Shown one piece after another: positions 32,912 through 44,086 of a stretch of DNA of 64,000 nucleotides. The notes beneath the pieces were generated by a model. It ran no database searches. It had not been told where the DNA came from and was given only the letters and a program-made list of their open reading frames with translations. Within the stretch, counting starts at the first letter, position 1; the number at the start of each line of letters is the position of its first letter. The position numbers and the translations under genes are program-made. Origin of the DNA: Alloascoidea africana (Eukaryota > Ascomycota > Alloascoideomycetes > Alloascoideales > Alloascoideaceae); NCBI GenBank assembly GCA_030581615.1, contig JAKTTT010000021.1, positions 186,001 to 250,000 of the forward strand, written 5' to 3'.

Positions 32912-33733
32912 ATGACTGTGGTTGAGATCACATCTGAATCGCATTTCACCGAATTGACTGGACCGCTGTTGGATCCTCCCAATAGGCCAATTGCAATATA
33001 CTTTCATACCCCATGGGCTCCTCCATGTATTCAGATGAACCCACTTTTCACGAGTTTATCAGATCTTCATAAAAATGTTCTTTTCCTTTCGGTAAATGCA
33101 GATGACCATCCAACTATCTCTGAAATTTTTGATGTCTCTTCAGTTCCTTTTTTTGTGATTCTAAAGGAGGGAACGATAATAAAGGAGATGACGGGTGGGG
33201 ATACCAAAGAATTGATTACTCTTTTACAATCATATTCTCCCGCTGGGCCAGAATCAAGATCTGGAACGGGTAGCAGGCATGAGCGGAGTTCGCATTCTCA
33301 TCGGCGTCATAGACGCTCATCCCAACATAGTTCACCAGCATCTAGTTCTTCAGAGCATGCTTCATCGTCTTCTTCCCCTTCAGCGACCTCCGCCACTCAG
33401 TACGTTGAAGAATCCCCAGAGGCTCTAAACAATAGACTACAGCGGTTGGTAAATGCTGCTCCTGTAATGTTATTCATGAAGGGCACTCCTGCCTCTCCCA
33501 AATGCGGATTTTCAAGAGAAATGGTCCGTATTTTAAGGGAACACCGTGTCCGCTTTGGTTTCTTTGATATTCTGAAGGATGATTCAGTGAGACAGGGCCT
33601 TAAAGCCTTTTCCGATTGGCCAACATATCCACAGCTTTACATTCATGGTGAACTACAAGGTGGGTTGGATATCATTAAGGAGTCAATAGAAAATGACCCC
33701 GAGTTTTTCAAACATGCTGTTGATCGGTCCTAG
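32912..33733 (+). CDS. GRX4: Cytosolic monothiol glutaredoxin Grx3/Grx4 type
   Basis: 273 aa from the ATG at 32912 (a GTG lies six codons upstream). The N-terminal thioredoxin-like domain (~1-105) carries WAPPC at 35-39, where yeast Grx3/4 have a WAxPC-type motif. A His/Arg/Ser-rich linker (~108-165) follows. The C-terminal glutaredoxin domain (~172-270) has LFMKGTP and the CGFS active site at 198-201, plus FSDWPTYPQLYIHGELQGG. These proteins bind a glutathione-ligated [2Fe-2S] cluster between monomers and, in yeasts, signal iron status to transcription factors (Aft1 or Php4/Hap43 systems) and distribute iron. The linker is longer than in S. cerevisiae (244-250 aa). One Grx3/4 gene is usual in most fungi; the paralogue name is arbitrary. 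Confidence 0.92.
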   Translation: MTVVEITSESHFTELTGPLLDPPNRPIAIYFHTPWAPPCIQMNPLFTSLSDLHKNVLFLSVNADDHPTISEIFDVSSVPFFVILKEGTIIKEMTGGDTKELITLLQSYSPAGPESRSGTGSRHERSSHSHRRHRRSSQHSSPASSSSEHASSSSSPSATSATQYVEESPEALNNRLQRLVNAAPVMLFMKGTPASPKCGFSREMVRILREHRVRFGFFDILKDDSVRQGLKAFSDWPTYPQLYIHGELQGGLDIIKESIENDPEFFKHAVDRS

Positions 33734-36594
33734 ATCTGTCTCGGTCCCATTTGAAGATCAGCAAAAAGTACAATACAGCATACGAGTGCAAAAAAAAGTT
33801 TTATTGAATTTTTGTAATGATTATTGAAGAACACCAATTTTTGAATCAACCACATGATCGAATATTGTATTTGACCACTTGTACAAGTTCCGGAAAATGA
33901 AAGGCGAGATGTTGGTTTCACTACTGTATCTTTGCGTCCTCCTAAGCCACCTGAGAAGCGCTTGTTGGGTGCTTGGGGGAGATACAGATACTCGCACCAA
34001 GAATTGATACCGGAATTTCCCACTGACTCAGAGCAGGGGACATCTTTTTTTGCGCTTGCATTTTTCTTCTCCGTTTGAAGTTTTCATTTTGCTCAGGCTT
34101 TAAGCTTTTGATCCTTTGAGCAAATCTATCTTTTTACGAACATTTTTTTTTTTTGGAACATTTGACAACCTTCAGAAAAGAGTAATTTTCTTAAAAAAAA
34201 CCAGACAATTCTCGATCTTTTTGATGTATAATAGACTAATCTCACCCCTTTTCATTTTTCCTCTTTTTGACATTGATGACTATGCCCCATACCTCAATAG
34301 TTTTTTTGCTTTCGTTTTTGCACAATAAACATTGACTATCTTATGCCTATACAATGATTATTTCTTTGTAAAAAACTTGTACTATAGAGCTGTAACAACG
34401 CTAATTAAAACGCAAATCTGGTTGATAACAGTAGTAAATAATTTGACTAGTAGAAAGTAACATTTGTTACCGGTAGCATGAGCGGGCAGTAACTTGTTCG
34501 TAAATGTTCTTACAATTTCATTTCAATAAGAATATCTATGGCAATTCAACAATTATACAGGAATTTGAGGCTATAATTAAATGGAATCATAGGTTGGAGG
34601 TATTAATTTTGACAGGGAGATAATACATTCTCTTTTACAGCTTCCATGGTTTTCTTTGCTCAATCAACTGGATACAACAGATTGTCACTTGATTAGTTTA
34701 TGAATCTTATTTCAATGTTTGTCTAACTGAATCTTGGATTTCTTGCTATTATCAGATTAGAACGATCACAAGAGAGTTTAAAGAACAGTTGACGCCAGTT
34801 TGTTGGAAGGATTTTGGAAAAGTTCTCTCCAAATAAATCAGAGATTGTAGGGTTTCTTTGGAAGCTTGTAAGTTATCTCAGATAATCTAGATTGTTAAAA
34901 TCGATGAATACTCGGTATTAAGCTTTTGGGCTGTAATGAAGGTTCTTTAGCAATTGACCATTCAAAATGAATGAGGGTGAGTCATCCAACATCTCAACAC
35001 AAAAGTTGAGAAACAAACACTCTTTTGGAAATTTTGAAGAAGAAGAGTAACTTTCCAAGACCAGAGGGCATTGATTTATGTAGTTATTGAAGGAAGCTAC
35101 CGGAAGACATGTCTTGTCTTGTTGGTGCTTCTGAGAGCAAGTACAACTTTAAATAGTCAAAGATGTTCAGCAAGCAATAATGAGATAACGAATCCACAAG
35201 AAAAAGATGCTGGAAAAGCACAGCAGTAAAACTTATATTTCAAAAGAGGATTGAAACAAATGTTGCAATCATCGAAGCTCTAAGTGTCATTGTGGAAGAC
35301 ACAATCATGCAGTTCTTAGTGGAATCCCGGAAAGTTCCCGATGACACACTCTAAACATTTTCTAACAATGAAACACATGAGAAATGACAAATCAAGCCAA
35401 GAACTGTTAAATTTCAGAATCCAATAAGACCAGCATGATGTTCTCGTAAGAGTGAACCTGAAGTGTCTGTACGATTCTTTTTGCCGCTAAAGTCTTTTAA
35501 CAGACCTAGGCTAGTGAGAAAGCCTTGTGAGATGAAGTTTTTAATAGGGTTGGTAAAGCTGTTCGTATGATTGACCAATAGTCTGCTCCAACATTAGAGG
35601 CAAAGAAAAACAAGAACTGAACGTTTTTATAGCATAGGAGTTCATCAAAACATTGGCCTTCTCCCCTCAACAACATGCTTTACCTAAATCTATGTTGGTT
35701 ACTACCAGACTAAATGACCTAGATAATTGGCTATCGTCTAATTCAGTATCCTCATGAGTCTTTCAATTTCTATTTATATTCAGGATTGCCTTGTAAGATT
35801 ACCAGAAGAAGGCCAATCTTTGTATTTGTTCATCGCTCTCCTGGAATCTTGACTCGAGCTCAGCCCTGGGTCTTGCCATTGATGACGACTCAACTCCATG
35901 GAAAAGTTTAGACGGTAAACAAGCTTAGGAAAATTGGGAGAACGTCAAAAGTATAAGGTTAGAGATCTGGTTTTTGAAGTAATTGCAAAAGGTCTTCAAA
36001 TTGAAAGCGGGAAACATATAAACTGTTTATCAGAGTATTATATAGACTTTGCTCCTTCTAGTAGTAGCTTAAGCAAAGCTAGAAAGTCTTCAATAAAACC
36101 TAATGAAAAAAAAAAAGATAAATGTAACACTTCATGGCTACTTTACTGTAAGTTAAGTCAGATATCTCCTCAGAATTTTCACCAACCATTTTTTGAATAC
36201 TGCAATCTCGATTGATTTAACAAAAATTTTTGGTTTATACTCTTACAGTGTTCTGCTATAAACTCTTTTATGACAAGACAAACCACTGAAAAATCAGAAA
36301 TAAGGTCATAAAACATAATTTCGATCAAGTCTCAGTTTACATTATTACTATTCCAAACCAAGTACTATAAAATACTTAAACAAACTCCCTAAATCTTTTA
36401 ATGATTTTAAGATTCAAAAATTCAGTCTTATTAAAACCTAGGTATCACAAAGTTATCTATATCAAACTATCAAAAAGTCTTCCAAGTCAGGAGTTTGGAC
36501 ACATTAAAAAAAAAATACTACACACAAGTCTACCAAAGTTACTATCTAAATAGTTGAAACAATAAAAGGTTGCATTAACTTCTTTTTTTTTTAA
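33734..36594. other. Gene-poor AT-rich region
   Basis: 2.86 kb between convergent genes, far longer than the other convergent gaps (334 and 570 bp). Many A/T runs. Short protein-like stretches occur in different frames around 34790-35340, and an open stretch of 93 codons without ATG start lies at 35934-36215. None matches a family I can name. They could be remnants of an old insertion or chance. Confidence 0.35.
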
Positions 36595-39056
36595 CTACAT
36601 GACTTTAACCGTATCCAAATTCGGCTTTGTTGGCGATATAACCGGTCTCGTCGCATTGTAAATAGAGGATGTTGCCAAAGAGGAGCTTGAAGAAGTCTGT
36701 GTTATCGAGGGAACATTTAGTGTATTTGGGATATCTGATGGTTTAAAAGACTTGTTGTTGGGGTTGTGGTTATTATTGTTCTTAAACTGTGTATCTCTCT
36801 CTTCTGAAACCACACTGTTGCGACCACTTGACAGACTGCCTTCCTCTAGATCGATTTTTATTTGAGATCCTGATCTTAAGCCAAACTGGCCGAATTTTAA
36901 GCTGGCATCTGAGCTGGATGTGGGCTCCGAGTCTGAATTTGTGAGGAAGGGGACAACACAATCTTCATACTCGGTTGCGATTGGTGAAACAAGGGCACCA
37001 CTTAGTGTGCTCATTCTCTTGCTATTCTCCGTTTCACTCTGTATCTGACTGTTTCTGAAAGACGGGGATGATGGAAGGTAGCGGCCTGTTTCTCTGGACC
37101 TGCCATTGGCGTCATTGCTGGAGGATGAGACAACCTTAGGATGATCCAGTTCTTCAGTATCTAACGACAGATCTTTTTTCTCTGTAGGCACTTCGTCCTT
37201 TCTATCTTCAGGCGGGACAGTTGGCTGGGGGTTGTAAGCTTCCTCCGGTCCAGTAGTTCCACCCATTGTTAAGCACAGAGGCACCGAGACCGATCTGCCA
37301 TGGGAGTTATTTTTGATCAGGGGTACAAAAGAAGACCTATAAACAGATCTCAGCTCCCCAGATCCGTAAAAATTTTCTTTTTCAATTTTTATCGAGATTA
37401 CTCTTTTCGTGGCTTCAAACCATTCCAATCTTTTCCAAGTCTGAGCAATCTCAAAGTCCGCCTGAGTCCCCAGCACTGCCTGAGCCAGATCTTCAACTCT
37501 TAGATACTCCACCTTGGGGAGTTTTGGCAATCCAAAAAGCAAACACTGCGGGTGAGATCTGTCGGAGTGTATTCTTTGTGGTCTCCCATAGAGATGAAAC
37601 GCGTCCCATATAGGGAGCATAAATCGTATTAGCGTTTGATATCCAGGTACACTATTATGTTCCATAGGGATGATTTCAATAAACTCGGATTCCTCTCCTG
37701 GGCCTAGACCAGCATTCTTGACTTTCGGGCTGGACCCATTATTAGAATGAGAACTCCACGTCATTGTCCCTTCAATCCGAATTAGCCTGGACTTGTCAAT
37801 TAATTCCAAATTTTGAGGGTAAAGAGCATAACAGGACTGGACATTTTTCACTGTTCCAATCAAGTTTTTTTTGGTAGTTTTTTCGCTTTTGAAAAATTGT
37901 AAAGTTCCAGATTTTGGTTCAGTAGAGCGCGAGAGTTTTCGAAACTTGAATCTATCGCGATTTGTCGATCTTTCTCCAGGGGTTATTACGGCCCAGCATT
38001 TTTGCCACTTGTTACCGCTGCCGAAGCGTACACTGACCCATTCACAAGTTTTGAATCTGTGCTCTGACAACAGTGTTTCAATGTCTGAAAAACAGTCATT
38101 TTTGGAAGAAAGGAGTAATCCAGTGTATGCTTGGTTGACAAAGGTGAATTCAAAACTTGCCAGGTACAGAGCAGCAAACCAGTGGTTAAAATCGTCCAAA
38201 GTTTTGAATTGGAGATAATATCTATTCTGACGGGTTGTTGAAATTTTTAAAACCCGTTCTAAATCTTCTCCTTTCTCTGTTTTCAACTTTGCGAGCGGCG
38301 TAATTGAAACATCCGTCACGTTGAGGTAAATTGGCTCGCAAGATGGATCTTGCAGGTTTGAGATGGAAAGTTCAGTTCCAGACAATTTCCCATAACACTG
38401 TATCCATGCTGGATTTTCTTCTTGCTTGCCTGATGAACCAAAGGAGGTTAGTTATGGAGGATAGAAGACACACAAAACTGTAACATACCTGCAACCAAAG
38501 CTGGAAGCAAGACGAAATTGCCTCGTTGGTAGATTCGAGACTGCTGGGCTGCAAACAGAGTGAGGATTGGCGCCAGGGCTCCAGGCGAGTTCTCAGGAAC
38601 AGCCCATAAGGGGCTAATTACATGGTTGACATCTTGCTCTTCTTCGGATTTCGGTCCAGGCTCCGAGCTCAAACAAAAGCTACTTCTGGCGTTTGTAGAG
38701 TGAGATCTCGCTCTTAGAGTGCTGGTGGGCACTGTTGACAAGGGATAGATAGCACGGGACTCCTGGATGGACAGGCTGCTTTTCAACTCGTCGTTTAATG
38801 GTGTTGGATCGGGTATCGAGGGAACCGCTATCGGCGAGGGCTTCACATTCTGAGCTGAAGAATCAGACAGTGTGCTTTCGGCATTTGGGGAGCTGGGATT
38901 AGGAGTTATGGATATAGTTTTTGACTTTTGGTGGCTGTAGAAGAAGCTGGATCTATTTTTACTGGTTACGGTGAGCGAAGAGGTCCTTTGGCGAGTCACC
39001 AGGTTGTAGAGCATCGAGGACCTGGGTCTGGTTCTAGTTTCCGCCGGCTCAGACAT
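36595..39056 (-). CDS. PH-domain protein of the Skg3/Caf120 family
   Basis: Two exons on the minus strand, 39056-38489 and 38429-36595, giving 800 aa. The intron (59 nt) has GTATGT, an ACTAAC branch point and CAG; splicing joins NFVLLPALVAG to KQEENPAWIQCYGKLSGTELS. The first ~150 residues are disordered. A conserved region follows: LTLFAAQQSRIYQRGNFVLL, then a PH domain (~200-300) containing YYLQFKTLDDFNHWFAALYL. A second conserved block near 315-500 includes WVSVRFGSGNKWQKCWAVI. The tail is Ser/Asn-rich. In budding yeast Skg3 is a cell-wall/bud-neck-linked protein and Caf120 a CCR4-NOT associate; which role applies here is unknown. The protein is shorter than the ~1000-residue yeast paralogues. 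Confidence 0.85.
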
Positions 39057-41269
39057 GATCGAGAAGGAGAGAATGGAGAGGACAATGGAGCGGCTCTTAT
39101 ATATATTATATACTTATACTTAGATCTCTAAAATGCTCTAGAGGCCTTCGCGCCGTCCGATCGATTGGCTGTGGCCCCCATTCCCAGTGCGTATTTTGTC
39201 TCGTTTGATTCCTGGCGCTTCTGGAGCTCTCGGCGCCTGGAATCCAACGGAACCAGCCATTCAATTTAAATTCCAGGGCCAATGTGCCAAGAATGGGCTT
39301 CGCTGGGGGGACGGAAAGATGGGCGGCATCTCATCTCATCTCATCTCGACTCAAGACAAGGGAGCAGGCCACGCCTTCTCTGCTCGAGGCAACGGCCAGC
39401 GAGAGCTCTGTTTGGGGCATCCAGACAGACCGGGGAGCGACGAGCGAAATGTGCTCCAGAAAGCTCGAGAAAGGGTTCAGCAGCGCTTCGCATACGGATT
39501 CTCGAGCTCATCGATTCACAGGGACGATCATTCTTCCCAGACGCCGAATTGCGATTCTACAGGGGGTTTTCGATCTCAAACGTTCAGTATGTGATAATAC
39601 ACAAAATAGGAGCTATGGGGGACTTGATCCGATCCCACAGAATGACATGTTCATCATTTATACCCACTCTTCAGACATTTGGCCCAACACTATTATAGAC
39701 ACTCAAGACCTCCTCCGATCTGCGCCGGGTCCATCATGAGCTGGATTCCCAATTCGAGCACCGCGATATTTACCCGACGATTTCTCTCCACAAGCAGTTC
39801 TCGAAGCGCTTCTGGGTGGCCGCTCAGCGGTGCAGGTTTTATCTCAAGTCTACTGGGGGAAGCAAGTGTTTTGGGATTCGCTTGGGCGCTTCCCAATGCC
39901 GAGCAAACAGCCTGCACAGATCTTTTGATTGCCTAAAGCAAGCCAAGTCTAAAATGGCCAACTGTAATTCAGCCTTCCCAGAATGGTATGTGTGTTTAGT
40001 TTCAACAGCTCAGTAAAGACGAGAAAAGGCTCTCTTGTTTATGTCGAATGTCAACTAGCACGCGTATTCGTTGCATGCACTGGTGAAGGTTGGATTGGAT
40101 TGGATTGGATTTGGCGTAGCAAAACAAGAAACATGTCCATTTTGTCCCTGCTTCGAACCGAATTCACAAACTCTAAGGTTCTGCCTCCATGGGCTTGTGG
40201 GCTCTCAGCAGTGCGGGTAGCGAGCTGTTGTAGAAACAGTGTAGTTTTCAAAAGTACGAAACTGGTTTTAAAATTGAAATTGAAATTGAAATAGAAATTT
40301 GCAAATTCGAAGTTCTAGTAGAAATTGAGTCACCTATGGGCTGTGTGCTGCATCAGTGCCTTTTCTTTGGACCTCGGTGAGAAGAAAACCTTCGAGAACA
40401 ATCGTCAAGTCCGCTTTGCGACCCAGGAGAGAAAAACGAGCTGCGTATTGGTGGAACCAGAGACTGCCGTTTTCACTCCGTGCGCTTTTGGACTTGGAAA
40501 ACACATGGCTCTCCTCGGTGAGAATTCTTTTCGTTTCTTGCAGGTTGCAAGAGCCATGTTTTCCTGTAAATGGGAAGCTGATGAAGCGTTAGCGTCCCAG
40601 TCCAAGCTGCCCGGCCTTTCCCAGCTGTTCATCGTATGGCTTCTGGTGATCCTGGCGCCGCGCACCATGGCTTGCCAGGAATATCCGCTTTGGTTAAACT
40701 TGCTGTTGTTTGTTTACCTTTCGGCCTGCCTCCATCGGTCTGCCATTGGCCTGGCCGTGATTGCTTCCAGTAGCGCTCGCCGTTGGCGTCTCAGCGAAGA
40801 ATAAAGCGCCCAGTCCCCCAGGCACCGTGTCCAGGCTGCCCCTTAAGCTTCTCTCCGTTCACGTCTGGTGGCCGAGTTTTGAGATTCTTCGCACCTTTTT
40901 CGGTGGATGTGTCAATCTGGCGCGCGGCCAATGGGAGCGCGCGACACGGCGTTAAGGTTGGGGTGCAGATGGAGACGCTGGCGGGCTGCCTGATTGGGCT
41001 AAACAATAATATCCGCGCCAGCAACCGCTGGACGCTGGTATATATGCTGGTACTAATCGCGAGACCTTTTGTTTAGTTCTGCGGTACAAAGTCGCTGGAA
41101 AGCACCATTGGAATACACGGGCTGGCTTTTTTGTCTTTTGTTTTGTGCCAATTGCTGGACCGTGGTACCCAGAAGGAAGCACCAACAGAAGGAAGGCCGG
41201 ATTGCAGACCGCCAACATTTACACTCTACTCCTCCAGTTTTGATGGAAACCTTCAACAAAAACTGAGAC
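39057..41269. promoter_or_regulatory. Long divergent promoter region, partly GC-rich
   Basis: 2.2 kb between the divergent PH-protein and four-TM genes. TATATATATTATATA at 39098-39112 serves the minus-strand gene. A TATATAT at 41039-41045 may serve the plus-strand gene. GC-rich stretches lie at ~39140-39560 and ~40590-41060, giving overlapping open frames on both strands with no family resemblance. Small tandem motifs: TTGGA x4 (40090-40109) and AAATTG-type hexamers (40270-40295). Confidence 0.4.
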
Positions 41270-44086
41270 ATGATCATGACAAACAGAACTTGGGGAGCTT
41301 CAAATAGGACATTTCCCCTGTTTTTCACAGCGGCTTCGTTTCTACTGGCAACAGCGTCTGCAGTGTTTTCCCTTCTTCTATATGTCAACACGTTTGCAAT
41401 TGACAAGGAGAACAACGAGTGGAACAGCAATTCGCGAGCTGTATTGGTTGTAGAAGCATCGTTCTATTTGCTTGTGGCAGCCATCAGCATTTGTAGCGCA
41501 CTATTTGTTTCAAGAAAGTCGGCACATGTTCTCTTGTCAGTGATGCTGATATCATTAATTTCATCCCTAGCAGCCACTCTGGTTTCGTTAATTGTGCAAT
41601 TCAGATCCCAAATCCAAATTATCACACCAAATTCTCAACTCAGGACTAACATGGAGACCTGTAAAGTGGTTCTTGAGCTGCTTTCCCTCGTATGTCAATC
41701 AAGCATAATTTCGCACGGTTTCACAACTTGTAAGTTGGCACTTAACAATGCAAAAATACCCAGTAATGAAAACACTTTTTCACCTTCAATTCAGTTCCCG
41801 CTTCCACCAGATGCGGGAGACGAGGGAAATGTGTCCTGGACAATCCCAGATATTGAAAACGCAATGAATCTGAGACTTAATGGCGCTTCGAATCAATTTA
41901 TTCTAAACAAATTGTTTACACAAAACGACAATGGCAAAAGTTTAAGGGAAAAGTTGTCATCCCAAACATTAATTGACACTTTAAAATCCACCAGTAGGCG
42001 ACAGTTACAGAAAATGACTTCTTTTTTTTCTCTAAATACCAGTAATCATACAGATACTGATTTCAAAGGAGATTCCACAGAACTGCGACAACGACCACCA
42101 AATCAAGGAGATATACAAGAACAATCCGATTATAAATCAGAAGCTAGAAATTTCTCACAGAATTCAGAACTGAATGTTGTTAATCCAAGGGAAGAAATAT
42201 TCAGCAGCACGCCTAGTCTATCAGAAGCAGAATTAGAATTTGAAAGAGAGCAGGAACCACCAGTAACTCCCATTCAATACCAAGACTCCTCTAGACCCAA
42301 CGTTAAACTATACTTTCAAGATCCACTTGGCCAAGTCACGTACGGTGAGATCCAGTTGAAAAAACGGGACTCGCCAATTAAAAAACTGAAGAGCAAAATG
42401 TCCTCATCTGTGTCAGCGCCGTCTATACCTGCAATCCAACTCGCTTTAAATTTTGAGGACTCAAAGAAACACCAAAATACCAAGTTGGAGTCGGTACTGA
42501 AAAAATCCAAATCTCTGTCTGTCGCAAACATTTCAGACTACACTGATACCAAACATCACCATACAACATCCACGCCTTTTCCTGAGAATGCAAAAGATGA
42601 TGGTAATCCGTCTGCCAATATGATGCCCAGACGAACACAGAGCCTTGCTAGGAGAGATTATCATAAACGGAAATACTCTCGACAGATTGAAAGAGACAGT
42701 ATTTCAAGGTTTCATCCTGCTTTACTCCCGTTACATCTGCGAAATGAGCCTTCTGACATCCTTATTCAACAGCAGGCTTTACAACAGTTGGTTAAAGAGC
42801 AAAAAGAACAGCAGCAGCAGCAGCAACAACAGAGGGCTTCGGAAACTGAACTCGAATCTGCGTTTGAGTTTGTAAAGGAGAAAGAACGGGCCAGGACAAA
42901 AGTCCGAGAACGGTTTCAAGAAGAGGTTTTGAGGCGTTCGCCGTCCAAACGATTCTCGGAATTGTATCAGCATCACCACAGAGCAAGTCAAAATAGCGGA
43001 AGTGTTAGTCCTTCAAAATCTCTCTCTATTGACTATCAAGATGGGTATTACGACCATGATATCTCTTCAATTGCTAGAGATTTTGACTTTCCACGTTTGA
43101 ATTTCCAATCAACTTTTCAAAGTCAAGCTCTTAGCCAATACAAGTATCCATCCAAGCCAACTCCACCATCTGTTTCTGAAACTTCATCGCCAGTAAAATT
43201 GGAAGAAGACAAGTTTGATGATGAAAAAATGGATAAAATCCAACAGAAGTTGATCCGTCTGAGGAATATATCCCCATCAGAGTACGAATGCGTCCTGGCT
43301 ATGCAGAGGTTACAATATGATACAGCAATTTCCAAGTCTGAAGGGAGCGAAAGCACAAGTAGCAGTCCTACTCGGGCGAGAAAGGGAAGAAGCTTAAAAG
43401 ACTGGCAACCAAACACAAACTTTTATCAGTTGTCTCCTTCCGTTTCTGGGAGGTATCCATCTGAAATCGACGTTTCGCTTACTCCATCAGCTTCAAATGT
43501 TGGTTTCATCAGTTTTAAAGAAGAAGAGGAGGAGGATGAGGAGGAAAATGATTGCGATTTGTCTTTGAATGGAAAGCTTGATAACTCGTGTGTAACGGTG
43601 AAAACAGCAGCAGCAGCACATGCTCAAATCTCACCTAATGAGGAAAAGGAGAGTGGTGATGATTCATATTCATCTCTTGTAGCACCATCTCTTTACTCTC
43701 TTCGTGTAATGCAAGAAAATCCTCCTTCCTACAATGCTACGAGCCGGTCTCAAGAACAACTTAACGATCTGGAACCAACTGGTATGGATCAGATTGATGA
43801 TAGAAAAGATATTAAACTCGCGAGGAATCAAACCACTGGGCCTGGAGTTTCGGATAATGAGGATGACAAAGCCGATGAGTTCAGTTCAATGGTTTTGCAA
43901 AACCTGGAATACGGTGATTCTTTACAAAACATGAGAGATCAAAACTGTGATGATGATAAAGATCACACTCACAAAAGAACCAGTTTTATTCTGGATTCTG
44001 CTCAAACTCAGACCCAGATGCACACCAAATACCCAAAGAATGAACAGGATAATCAAGAAGGTGTGATCCATTCTCTATTTATTTGA
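41270..44086 (+). CDS. Four-TM (tetraspan-like) membrane protein with long disordered cytosolic tail
   Basis: 938 aa, intronless. The N-terminal ~155 residues hold four hydrophobic segments: ~14-38, ~57-80, ~84-110 and a weaker ~130-150. The remaining ~780 residues are hydrophilic and Ser/Glu-rich. They include a Gln-rich coiled segment (~500-550, with an eight-to-nine-Gln tract encoded by CAG/CAA) and several acidic runs. The TM layout is like MARVEL or other fungal tetraspan proteins, but I see no diagnostic motif, so the family is unassigned. Predicted location is a membrane, with the tail acting as a scaffold or phosphorylation platform; that is inference. Long upstream region; nothing known of partners. 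Confidence 0.75.
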   Translation: MIMTNRTWGASNRTFPLFFTAASFLLATASAVFSLLLYVNTFAIDKENNEWNSNSRAVLVVEASFYLLVAAISICSALFVSRKSAHVLLSVMLISLISSLAATLVSLIVQFRSQIQIITPNSQLRTNMETCKVVLELLSLVCQSSIISHGFTTCKLALNNAKIPSNENTFSPSIQFPLPPDAGDEGNVSWTIPDIENAMNLRLNGASNQFILNKLFTQNDNGKSLREKLSSQTLIDTLKSTSRRQLQKMTSFFSLNTSNHTDTDFKGDSTELRQRPPNQGDIQEQSDYKSEARNFSQNSELNVVNPREEIFSSTPSLSEAELEFEREQEPPVTPIQYQDSSRPNVKLYFQDPLGQVTYGEIQLKKRDSPIKKLKSKMSSSVSAPSIPAIQLALNFEDSKKHQNTKLESVLKKSKSLSVANISDYTDTKHHHTTSTPFPENAKDDGNPSANMMPRRTQSLARRDYHKRKYSRQIERDSISRFHPALLPLHLRNEPSDILIQQQALQQLVKEQKEQQQQQQQQRASETELESAFEFVKEKERARTKVRERFQEEVLRRSPSKRFSELYQHHHRASQNSGSVSPSKSLSIDYQDGYYDHDISSIARDFDFPRLNFQSTFQSQALSQYKYPSKPTPPSVSETSSPVKLEEDKFDDEKMDKIQQKLIRLRNISPSEYECVLAMQRLQYDTAISKSEGSESTSSSPTRARKGRSLKDWQPNTNFYQLSPSVSGRYPSEIDVSLTPSASNVGFISFKEEEEEDEEENDCDLSLNGKLDNSCVTVKTAAAAHAQISPNEEKESGDDSYSSLVAPSLYSLRVMQENPPSYNATSRSQEQLNDLEPTGMDQIDDRKDIKLARNQTTGPGVSDNEDDKADEFSSMVLQNLEYGDSLQNMRDQNCDDDKDHTHKRTSFILDSAQTQTQMHTKYPKNEQDNQEGVIHSLFI

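Noticed and set aside
40325-40804. 159-codon open stretch in the GC-rich promoter region
   Set aside because: It starts without ATG and overlaps several other open frames on both strands; apparent hydrophobic parts match no family.
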